NCBI GenBank assembly: GCA_011799875.1
Contig: CM022297.1
Location: forward strand, 368,667,551 to 368,731,550
Source: Thinopyrum elongatum
Lineage: Eukaryota; Streptophyta; Magnoliopsida; Poales; Poaceae
DNA length: 64,000 nt
Direction: 5' to 3'
Part shown: positions 45,853 to 55,071 of the stretch, piece by piece
How the letters are laid out: every line of letters starts with the position of its first letter
How positions within the stretch are numbered: position 1 is the first letter of the stretch
Notes under the pieces: model-generated
The model's database searches: none
The model's input: the letters and a program-made list of their open reading frames with translations, nothing else
What the model was told of the DNA's origin: nothing
Made by a program: the position numbers and the translations under genes

Positions 45853-46195
45853 ACACACATCTTGTTTATGTGAAACGTTTCTGTTCTCTTGGCTCAACAC
45901 AAACAGTTTATCGGAATGAACTGTATGCCCTCCATTGCACACACCTTGATCTGGCTGAACCGTTTCTGTTGCGTTGCCTAATCGAAAATAGTTCATCCGA
46001 GTGAACCGTATGCCGTATATCGCACACACCTTGATCAGGCTGACCGTTTCTTTTGTGTTGCCTAATCACAAACAGTTCATCCAAGTGAACTGTATGCCGT
46101 ATATCACACACACCTTCATCTGGCTGCCCGTTTCTGTTGTTCCGCCTCATCGCAAATAGTTAATTGAACTGAACCGTATGCCCCGCATCGCACAC
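45853..46195. repeat. CACTA2 right subterminal 84-base tandem array
   Basis: Four units with landmark (G/T)CACACACCTTGATCTGGCTG start near 45853, 45938, 46022 and 46106. Each includes CCGTTTCTGTTG, AATAGTTCATCC and GAACTGTATGCC. The motif CGTTTCTGTT resembles the CGTTTCCGTT core of the left array, suggesting a shared protein-binding site. Confidence 0.82.
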
Positions 46196-46337
46196 GCAAC
46201 TAAAATCTGAGCCGTGTTTGATGTATCCTTCATCGCAAATGTTTTGCATCTTTTTTGACATTTTTTTTACATCACCGTTTGTGATTAATGCATCGCACAC
46301 AGTTTTGTCAAAGGGTCTCTAATCGTAGTGTTGCGTT

Positions 46338-46357
46338 AGCAGCATCCTGCAGTAGTG
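46338..46357 (-). repeat. CACTA2 right terminal inverted repeat
   Basis: The minus strand reads CACTACTGCAGGATGCTGCT, followed on the plus strand by the AAG target duplication at 46358-46360. Confidence 0.78.
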
Positions 46358-46360
46358 AAG

Positions 46361-47373
46361 GGCCGTGGCGGCAGAGGAGGCCACCGTGGCAAGACCCCTC
46401 AGCAAAAAGAGAAACCTGCCAGAGGCCGTGAGAAGAAGGAAGGTGATGATGAGAGTGATGAAGGAGATGAAGAAGAAACCAGTGAGCAAGAATTCCAGAA
46501 AGCAACTGAAGCCCTGTGCATTGATGGAGGTGCATCCTTGCACTCCTCTCACCACCAACTCAAGCAGTGGGCGTGAGAGGTCAATGCCGTGGAGCCAGCT
46601 GCGGATTCCCGGAAGCCGCTCAAATGGTCCCGCACGCCTATCATCTTTGATGAAGAGGATCTCTTCGACCGTACTACCGCGGTAGGGTATTCGCCGTTGT
46701 TGGTCTCACCAATAATCCGCAACCTCAAAGTCACAAAAATGCTAGTTGACGGTGGGGCTGGCTGAATCTGATCTCTCCCAAGGTAGTTAGCAAGCTACAA
46801 ATATCAGATAAGGAACTCAAGGTCACTGGAACGTTCCAAGGAATCAACCCCGGCAGGAGTCGTCCTAAGGGGAAGATTACACTACCAGTGACGTTTGGCG
46901 GAGAACTGAATTACTGGACTGAGAGGGTTGTGTTTGATGTTGTCGATCTTCCTCTGCCTTACAATGGGATCCTTGGCCTCCCAGCTTTGGCAAAATTCAT
47001 GGCAGCATCCCACTATGCTTACAATACCTTGAAGATGCTAGGGCCAAAGATGGGCGTCATCTCTATCCTCTCAGACAAGAAAGATGCAATCATATGCGTG
47101 GATAAGATCTACCGAGACGCGGTAGCTGCTAAGGCCGCTGAAGCTGCAGCTCCCGCCAAGGAAACAAAGAAAGGAAAGAAGGCTAGCAGAGACGCCAGCA
47201 AGGAATCTGGGAAGCGCACCTCTCCGGAGTGTGCTGCACCTATGGATGATTTGCCAGAGAGTTCCACTAGTAAGAGGCCCAAGATCGCTTCACCTGCTGT
47301 GAAGAAGGTCCCGGTAAGGCAGGATGGCGCTGACGGTACGTTCACCATCAGCGCCACCCCTAATGACAAATAG
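46361..47373 (+). pseudogene. E2 end of gag and protease
   Basis: The frame continues gag after CACTA2: a GRGGRGGHRGK block, an acidic EEETSEQEFQKATEAL stretch and HSSHHQLKQWA with TGA at 46574-46576. The protease motif is damaged: where E1 has DSGAGLN, E2 reads DGGAG, followed by a frame loss near 46760. The frame recovers at 46888 (PVTFGGELNYWTERVVFDVV, then LPLPYNGILGLPALAKF) and ends TISATPNDK with TAG at 47371-47373, the codon also present in E1. Confidence 0.85.
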
Positions 47374-49635
47374 GAAAGCGCGCTCATTGCCTTCCTGCGG
47401 GCGAATGTTGATGTGTTTGCTTGGCAACCATCTGACATCCCCGGCGTTCCCAGGGAGGTAATCGAGCACCACCTTGCTGTCTGCCCTCATGCTCGGCCTG
47501 TCAAGCAGAAGTCCAGAAAGCAAGCTTTGGAGCAGCAACAGTTTATTGCCGAGGAGATCAAGAAACTTGAAGCAGCTGGTTTGGTCAGGGGAGTTTTGCA
47601 TCGAACATGGTTAGCAAACCTAGTGGTGGTGCGCAAGTCGAATGGGAAATGGAGACTTTGCATAGACTTCACAGATCTGAACAAGGCATGCCCGAAGGAT
47701 CCTTTCCCCTTGCCGCACATCGATCAGATTATGGATTCCACTTTCGGGTGTGATCTACTTTCCTTTTTGGATGCATACTCCGGGTACCATCAGATATTCA
47801 TGTCCAAGGAGGACGAGGAGAAGACCGCGTTCATAACTCCATGTGGCACGTACTGCTTTGTACGAATGCCCTTCGGGTTAAAGAGTGCTGGATCCACTTT
47901 TGCAAGGGCAGTATAAATTGGGTTTGAGCCTCAGCTACACAGGAATGTAGAAGCTTACATGGATGATATAGTGGCCAAGACCAAGGATAGATCAACACTC
48001 TCAAGATTTGGAAGAGACCTTTGCAAACCTGCGCAAGATCAACCTGAAGTTAAACCCTGAGAAATGCATGTTCGGTGTTCCCTCCGGCAAGCTACTTGGC
48101 TTCTTTGTGTCTCACCGAGGGATAGAGGCCAACCCCGACAAGATCAGAGCAGTCGAGCAGATACAAGCACCCAAGACAGTCAAGGATGTGAGGCGTTTAA
48201 CTGGATGCGTTGCCGCGCTGATTAGGTTCATTTCCAAGTCTGACGAGCGTGCCCTACCGTTCTTCAAGATCTTGAAGAAGGAAGGGCCAATGAAATGGAC
48301 CCCAGAGGCAGAAGCAGCAATGCGGGACTTGAAAGCCTATCTTTCCTCTGCTTCCACCCTGGTCGCTCCTAAACCACAAGAGCCGTTGCTGCTATACTTA
48401 GAGGCAACTAATCAAGTGGTTAGTGCAGCACTGGTGGCGCAGCGGGAAATAGATGAAGGAGCAGCTGCAGGTACTGTCCTCCTCGGAAAAGAAACTGAAC
48501 CGGTCACGGCAAGATTGGGTAGAGATCAAGGAGAAGCAAAGCAAGCTAGAAGGAGTGGTTCTGAAGCCACGGCAAAGAAGAAGGTAGTGCAGTGGCTAGT
48601 GTACTTTGTCAGATCCCTATTATAGAGGGCTAGGTCAAGGTACTCTGGAGTGAAAAAGCTAATCTTCGGCCTCATCATGGCCTCGAGGAAACTACTTCAC
48701 TACTTCCAAGCCCATGAAATCATAGTTGTCACCTGTTTCCCATTCCAGCGCATACCGAGGAACCCTGAAGCTACCGGCAGGATAGTTGAATGGGCACTAG
48801 AGCTGTCAAGCTTTGGCCTAAAGTACGAAAGTACCTCAACCATTCAGAGCAGAGCGCTGGCGGAATTCATTGCAGAATGGACGCCCACTCCAAATGAAGA
48901 GATACCAGAGACAGTTATCCCCGGCAGGGAGGCGCCTCAAGAGTGGATCGTGTATTTTTTTTGACTATGTGGATCATGTATTTTGACGGTGCCATCTCGG
49001 TACAAGGAGCAGGAGCTGGCGTGCTTCTTGTCGCGCCCACTGGAGAGCACCTCAAATATGTGGTCCAGATGCACTTTCCCTGGGAGAAAGCCACCAACAA
49101 CACTGCCGAGTATGAGGGGCTCCTTGCCGGGCTCAGAATTGCAGTAGAGTTGGGAATCAAGAAGTTTATCATTCATGGAGATTCGCAGCTTGTGGTGAGA
49201 CAGGTTAACAAGGATTACCAAAGTCCATTGATGGAGGCGTACGTTGAGGAAGTGAGAAAGTTGGAAGAACACTTTGATGGATTACAAACAGAGCACGTGC
49301 CACATGCGGAGAACAGCATTGCTGATCATTTGTCAAAGTGTGCAGCACAAAAACTCCCTGTGGAACCAGGGACTTTTGTCCTTCACCTGACTCAGCCTTC
49401 AGCATCTCCATCGATGATGGGCAGAAAAAGGAGGAAGTTGGACTCCGGCAAGTCTCTCCCGGCAGGGCCTCCAGAGGCCGCTGGTAGAGAGGCTGTCGGG
49501 AATGACTCCACTTCGCTTGGTGAGCCGCACTCTTCCACGGAACCACAAGTCCTTGCGGTCGAGGTAAGCGCTCCCATGAATGAGGAGGTGCCATTGGTTC
49601 TAGTTGTCGAGCCTCGGGCTCCAACTTGGGCATGA
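47374..49635 (+). pseudogene. E2 reverse transcriptase and dual RNase H
   Basis: The RT continues in phase after the TAG (ESALIAFLRANVDVFAWQPS). It shows LRRIDFT-type context (CIDFTDLNKACPKDPFPLPH) and YMDD near 47960. Stops and shifts: TAA 47914-47916, frameshift near 48000, TAG 48623-48625, then a frame change caused by a short tandem duplication at about 48943-48990 (the TGGATC(G/A)TGTATTT phrase occurs twice). The second RNase H is complete (MYFDGA, AEYEGL, HGDSQL, ENSIADHL; 48976-49340). It ends at a TGA near 49633-49635. The dual RNase H is the Tat-lineage signature. Confidence 0.87.
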
Positions 49636-50850
49636 CACATTGTCCACTACCTTCAAACAGGAGAACTTCCTGAAGAGCAAGAAGAAGCTGAAAGAATAGC
49701 CCGACGGTCCAGTATGTACCAGTTTGTCGATGACACTCTGTACAGAAGAAGGCCAAACGGTGTGAAATTGAAGTGTATTTACCAGGAAGAGGGGCTGGAA
49801 CTGCTAGCAGAGATACACAAGGGCGTGTGTGGCTCCCATATTGGATCGAGATCCTTGGTTGGGAAAGCTTTCTACTGGCCCACGGCCCTCCAAGATGCGG
49901 TTGAGCTAGTCACGAGATGTGAGGCCTGCCAGTTCCACTCCAAGAACATCCATCAGCCAGCTCAAGCTCTCTAGACGATCCCTTTGTCCTGGCCATTTTC
50001 GGTCTGGGGGCTCGACATCTTGGGCCCCTTCCCCCGTGCTACCGGGGGCTTTGAATTCTTGTACGTTGCAACCGATAAGTTTACAAAGTGGCCGGAAGTG
50101 GAGCCAGTGAGGAAGGTGACCGCACAATCAGCTATCAAGTTCTTGAAAGGATTGGTGTGCCGTTTTGGAGTACCCGCTAGAGTGATCACTGACAATGGCA
50201 CCCAATTCACGAGCCGCGCCTTCATGCAACATGTCCAAAACCTTGGGAGCAAGGTCTCTTTCACTTCTGTTGCTCATCCTCGGAGCAACGGTCAAGCTGA
50301 AAGGATGAATGCTGAGGTGCTGCATGGGCTCAAGACAAGAACTTTTGATAAGTTGAAGAAATGTGGCAGACGCTGGATCGACGAGCTGCCGGTGGCTCTT
50401 TGGTCCCTCCGTACGACACCGAATCGAGCCACCGGCCAGACTCCCTTCTCCCTAGTGTATGGGGCAGAAGCAGTGCTCCCCACGGAACTCATATACGGGC
50501 CACCTCGAGTACTTGCCTACGATGAAGTAGAGCAAGAGCAGCATCAGCATGACGATGTCGTGCTCCTTGAGGAAAATCGTCTCCGGGCCGCTGTGCGTGT
50601 TGCACGCTACCAGCAAGCCTTGTGCCACTATCATAGCCGCAGGATTCATGCCCGGAGCCTTGAGGAAGGCGACCTTGTCCTTAGGCGTGTTCAGTCCGCC
50701 AAGGGTTCCAACAAGTTGACGCCGAAGTGGGAAGGCCCTTACCGGGTAGTACGAGTGACCAGACCTTGCGCAGTTCATCTGGAGACCGAAGATGGCATCA
50801 AGGTGCAAAACTCATGGAACATTGAGCATCTTCGCAAGTTCTACCCGTAA
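49636..50850 (+). pseudogene. E2 integrase
   Basis: The frame starts with MYQFVDDTLYRRRPNGVKLK (49714). The zinc region HIGSRSL ... CEACQFH is present. A short in-frame deletion relative to E1 removes three residues after VGKAF. The DDE residues are in GLDILGPFP, ITDNGTQF and the NGQAERMNAEV block, all intact. A TAG at 49972-49974 is the only stop seen. The C-terminus, SWNIEHLRKFYP, ends at 50850. The protein is the best-preserved part of E2. Confidence 0.9.
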
Positions 50851-52075
50851 GGCGCGGCTGCCGGGCCCAGTCCTGGCAGCCACCTTTTGTACAAACCTTG
50901 CCGATGTGCATGTAACCCTTTGTACAAAGCCAGGCACAGACCCTGTGCAAAGATAATAAAACGAAGCGCCGGCGCCCTAAAAACTTGCATGCATGTCTAG
51001 TTTAAGCATATATTTTTGTTAGGATTATAACAATGCTTAGCATGAGCTGTTTAATCCTTTACAAAGATATCGTATACAGCTGGTTTTCTCCCTTGTGCTT
51101 CTTTGGTTCACAGCTTCCGCCGTGGATGAACTTCCCGAAAGGAAAAGTGAAGGGCGGTCCAGCGTGTCGATCCCTAACAGCCTATTGCTGCCGGGGATAA
51201 TCAGAAGAATGACAAACACAGCTAAGTTCACTCCACCGTCCATCATGTACCTCTATATGAAAAACTTGAGCGTGAGAAAACCTAGTCACTCCTATCCTCT
51301 GTGCTCCCATCTTTCTTGGTCTGAAGTTCCTTCGATCAGAGGTTGGTTGTAGTAACAGTTGAGAAGAGCCGACAAGGGGCCTGCTCCTATCCTCGCTCCT
51401 ACCCTAGCGTAAAGGCGTAGTAGTAGCGGGTAAGGAACCGGCAAGATGTGCTACCGGGGAACGTTGTTTACTTGAAATTATTGAGGATCCATTCCTCAGC
51501 TTGGGCATTATACATGCACAAAATTACTCGGCAAGCTCTCCTTTTCATTAATACGCTAGTAAACAAGTACATATCATATAGAGTACAAGCATGGGTAGAG
51601 GACTACATATTTTGGATTAAAGATTGGCAAATGCCTACATGTTTGAGATTGAAAAAAAGATAAGTGCCCCGTAATCCCTTTCTTATCCCTCTCCTCCTAG
51701 GGGCTACAGTGGGAGGCGAAGAGGGCAAAAGGAGTGCCTGGGCAGAAGCCCAACCTGACCCCGTCAGGGCTCGCGGGATGCAGCCTGACAAGATCAGGAG
51801 TGGCGGGGGCGAAGACGACGGATGGCGAGAGCGGCTAGGCGATGCCCTGGTCACCACTGCCAGGACCAGCGGGACGCGACAGGAGGAACATCGGCAGGGC
51901 GGACGAAGCCGGAGCCCACGAGGAAGCCTGCCGGGGACCCAGCTGGAAGACTGCTGGAGGAGGCGGAGGCATCCACACCCAACACCCCAGCAAATCACTC
52001 TGCCGGGGGAAGAAGTCCCAGATGCAGATGATGGTGCCGCCGCTACCCTCCTGACGGTGATGGTGCGGCCCACAC
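50851..52075. other. E2 3' region downstream of integrase
   Basis: About 1.2 kb after the pol stop. The first 150 bases (CCTTTTGTACAAACCTTGCC and similar) look like 3' noncoding RNA. The rest, up to 51660, is AT-rich without a gene; from 51664 it is GC-rich and lies downstream of the antisense B3-type gene (probably its 3' region). Frames here are chance. Confidence 0.5.
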
Positions 52076-52733
52076 TCAGCTGGAGCTCGAGCCGCTGTCC
52101 TCCCGCTCAGAGCCGTCGTCTTCACCTACACTGTCCTCTTTTTCGCTGTCGCTCGAGGAGGAGCTTTCGTCATCGGTCGAGCTTTCCGCGCAGCACCCTA
52201 AGCAAGCACCCGAACGCCCGAAGACCTTGATGGAGAGCAGATTAGCCTCCATTAGCTTGAAATGGAGAATGTGCCCTGCCGCCAAGCTGTGGGCACGAGC
52301 GAAGGTTTTCCAACCACGCCGGAGAAGCATGACATGGGGTGCAGGGAACTCTACGTTCGCCCGCATGCTGCATTACAACAGCCCCTCATGTGCAACCTCA
52401 ATCCGGGCGGCTATTCTTCCTCCATCACCCTCGCGAAGGGAGTTGGAAGCCAAAGACGGTTGCGCGGAGGCCCGCGTAGCTTGACGATGAACTCCAATGG
52501 CTGGTCCCCAATGTGGCCTTCATCCAGGACGGGGCGGCTGGAGGAGGGGCTATCAGGGCCCCACCACGGCCTCCTCGGCCCCGGGCGCCACGACGGCCGC
52601 GCCCACGTCCAGCGGCACCACCTTGCGCGCTAGACTCTGCTCCTGCATCCCCAGCAGGGGGAGGGAGGCACTATCGAGAAGAAACCCTCGTCGCCACCAT
52701 TGGAGGTCGACCACGTCCTCTTCCCCTCACCAT
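52076..52733 (-). pseudogene. Antisense B3-domain-type gene in the E2 3' region
   Basis: The gene reads against E2. ATG 52733 starts MVRGRGRGRPPMVATRVSS, an AT-hook-like RGRGRP start, followed by an Arg/Gly-rich segment. The B3-like DNA-binding domain spans about 52500-52180. Its first half has LEFIVKLRGPPRNRLWLPTP and FARVMEEE. Its second half has VEFPAPHVMLLRRGWKTFAR, then AHSLAAGHILHFKL and LLSIKVFG. An acidic Ser-rich tail ends at 52076. The GW.xFarAHsL.xGhil.FKl pattern is the second half of plant B3 domains. A TAG lies inside the domain and three frames are used, so it is a degenerate copy. The family resembles plant B3 transcription-factor-like proteins. An origin by capture of a host gene is inference. 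Confidence 0.65.
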
Positions 52734-52796
52734 GGTGGAAGAAGGATATCAGACAAGAGAGGAGGAGATGTGTGTGGGTGAGCCACTCGCCCACGT

Positions 52797-52810
52797 CCCC
52801 TTTTATAGGA
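52797..52810 (-). promoter_or_regulatory. TATA box of the antisense B3-type gene
   Basis: The minus strand reads CCTATAAAAGGGGACG, about 70 bases upstream of the ATG at 52733. It is a clean TATA box in antisense orientation to E2. Confidence 0.6.
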
Positions 52811-53288
52811 AAATGTGACCGGGGGCTGTCTCCTCACCACCTCGGAGGGAGCCGCACTACTCCACAAATCCTGCCTCCCTACACTACTGACGGCGTCCAT
52901 AATCAACGATCCCTACCTATGCCTATCCACGGCGTCTGGCTTTCTGCCATGGCACTCATTCCCACGCCCTCCGCGTCCGCCACCAACCCTGCGCAATGCA
53001 TGCAGCGTACGTGGCGGAAACGCTAGGCGTAGTGGGTAAGTAAAATGGCAGTTACCTCCCCGTGAACATGGGTAGCCCGTGAGTCGCTACGTGGGTACTT
53101 CCATGTCGTTCCTCACGACTCGTGGGAAAAATGGTAACTGACTCAATCACAGGTTAATGAAGAAGCAAGGAGAACATCAGGGGAGACTTAAAACCCATAG
53201 TGACATGGCCCGAGTGCTCGCCTGTGTGATTGTTGGGGCCTACCCCAACGATGCTCAGCAGCACATGTGGGCCAGGCCCGGGGGCTCC
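52811..53288. other. E2 3' end upstream of the antisense promoter, with polypurine tract
   Basis: No gene. The last bases GCCCGGGGGCTCC (53276-53288) form the polypurine tract of E2. Confidence 0.6.
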
Positions 53289-54209
53289 TGTCGGTACAAC
53301 AAACATTTACATTTGTTGCCCGGACTTACACACATGTGCATTGGCATCATTTATTCAGCATCAACACCGAAAGCAAGGCCAAGCCAGAGAAACAGCTCTT
53401 TCTGAGATCAAAGAGCGGATCAAGAAGACCAAGACAACCAAGACAGAAGAATATCACCTTGGGAAGGCCTCCCTTGCCGGGCAGGAGAGCCTGGCCGGGT
53501 CGAGACCGTCTCAGGGGCAAGTCCAAGATTTCCCCGGCAAGCTTACCGGGTCCGCCAGGGGCGGGATCCCCGCCAAGACACCACCGCTCCAACGCACAGC
53601 GACGCCAGTCACTTATCAGTGTGGTATCGAGCCCCCAAGTGATTAAGTGACCTTTGCTAAGCACGTGGCGGCCCATTGGAAGACAAGATTTATCCAAATG
53701 ACACCCGTTCAGAGGCGTGTCAAGATGATAAGCAAGAGATGATTAAGTGGCTCGGTAGGCCTGCCGGGTTTTGCCCTCCGCATGACACCTAGCAGTGCAT
53801 TTAATGCACTTTGTCTTAACTGCCAGAGTTAGGTATGATAGCACTGTTGGCTATCTAATCAGTAAATAAAGACTGTTTTTCCATTGTGGTTACCCCTTAA
53901 GCTATAAAAGGAGGTCCAAGGTGACCTAGCAAAGGATTCGGATCCTCACACACTTGTACGCACGTAGCTGCTCTCCCCGGGGCACCCTTGCCGGGCTTGA
54001 GCGCTGCGTGCTTGTTGTGTTCTTCCACTCAATCCACCAAAGCAGGAGTAGGGTTTTACGCTATCCAGTGGACCGAACCTGGGTAAAAACCACCAGTGTC
54101 ACCACCATCGTGTTTTTCCATGGCTTCTGCTCTTTGTGCAATGTGATCTCCCCCTTGCCAAACCACAAGGGGCTCATGGCCCCATAGGTGATCGTGATCC
54201 ACCATGACA
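53289..54209 (+). repeat. E2 3' LTR
   Basis: This 921-base LTR begins TGTCGGTACAACAAAC and ends CACCATGACA. It matches 34508-35439 with roughly 6 percent differences over the first 530 bases by hand, plus a 9-base indel. The TATA box is at 53902-53911. CCGAT follows at 54210. Confidence 0.9.
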
Positions 54210-55071
54210 CCGATAAACAAACTACGCTAGTAAATAAGATGGCCGCTAAACCAGAGTCCTTCTTGCTCGGTAATCATGATGAAGATCTTAAAATGATTGG
54301 TGTCTCACCCATTGAATCTTTATTTAGTAATATAAAACTTGATGATAATGGGACTAGATATGAGTCAACTTTAGCTAGAAGGCATCCCAATTGTAAGGAG
54401 GGTGATGATCTTAATGATAAAAATGATAAAAGTGATGTGCCAACTACTTTGGATTACAAGGAATTCAATTATGATAAGTGTTCTTTAGTTGAATGTATTT
54501 CCTTGTTGCAATCCATGATAAATTCACCCAATGCTTATGAACAAAATAAAGCTTTCACAAAACATATTGTAGAAACTATGATAAAAGCTCATGAAGAAAA
54601 GCTAGAGTTGGAAATTTCAATACCTAGGAAATGATATAATGAATGGGAACCTACTATTAAAGTGAAAATTAAAGATTATGAGTGTAGTGCTTTATGTGAT
54701 TTGGGTGCTAGCATTTCCACCATACCAAAAACTTTATGTGATGTACTAGGCTTTACCGATATGGATGAATGTTCCCTTAATTTGCATTTAGCGGATTCAA
54801 CTATTAAGAAACCATTGGGTAGAATAAATGATCTGCTTATTCTTGCTAATAGAAATTATGTGCGCGTGGATTTCATTGTGCTTGATATTGATTGCAGTCC
54901 ACCTTGTCCTATAATACTTGGTAGGCCTTTCCTACGTACCATAGGTGCTGTTATTGATATGAAAGAAGGTAATATAAGATTCCAATTTCCATTAAAGAAA
55001 GGAATGGAACACTTCCCTAGAAAGAGAATTAAGCCACCATATGAATCTATTATGATGGCCACCTATGGAAT
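54210..55071 (+). pseudogene. Sabrina-B gag (rest) and protease
   Basis: The frame continues after the CCGAT duplication with KQTTLVNKMAAKPESFLLGN. It has a gag C-terminal part to IPRK and a TGA at 54632-54634, then an aspartic-protease region (CDLGASISTIPKTLCDVLGF with the conserved D-x-G-A-S). It ends at MMATYG, cut by the chromovirus at 55072. The protease catalytic triplet is D-L-G instead of the common D-T-G, which is normal for this family as I know it. Codon wording agrees with Sabrina/WHAM elements. Confidence 0.82.

Larger units (their letters stand above)
37479..46357. mobile_element. CACTA-type DNA transposon CACTA2 (8.9 kb), no transposase seen
   Basis: The left end reads CACTGGTACAACGAGGTGCT and the right end, on the minus strand, CACTACTGCAGGATGCTGCT. 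They are imperfect terminal inverted repeats flanked by AAG. Subterminal arrays lie at both sides (45-base units 37702-37897; 84-base units 45853-46195). Inside are four gene-like units: a GRF-like gene (minus, 38279-39672), an Ala-rich coiled coil (minus, 40198-40893), a broken plus-strand gene (43814-44425) and a broken minus-strand gene (44780-45541). A 505-base tandem array also lies at 41136-43445. No TNP2-like transposase domain is visible, so it is probably non-autonomous. Confidence 0.85.
34508..54209 (+). mobile_element. Tat-lineage Ty3-gypsy retrotransposon E2, split by CACTA2
   Basis: E2 spans 19.7 kb including the 8.9-kb CACTA2; without it, about 10.8 kb. Order: 5' LTR 34508-35439, PBS region, gag (35540-37478), CACTA2, rest of gag, protease (46361-47373), RT-dual RNase H (47374-49635), integrase (49714-50850), 3' region with an antisense B3-type gene (52733-52076), polypurine tract and 3' LTR 53289-54209. 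Its proteins match E1 throughout but the LTRs are clearly diverged from those of E1, so the two are related subfamilies. It is heavily mutated and non-autonomous. Confidence 0.9.

Noticed and set aside
51603..52230. Sense and antisense Ser/Arg-rich frames downstream of the B3-type gene
   Set aside because: They overlap each other in GC-rich sequence and show no motif; kept only as part of the E2 3' region.
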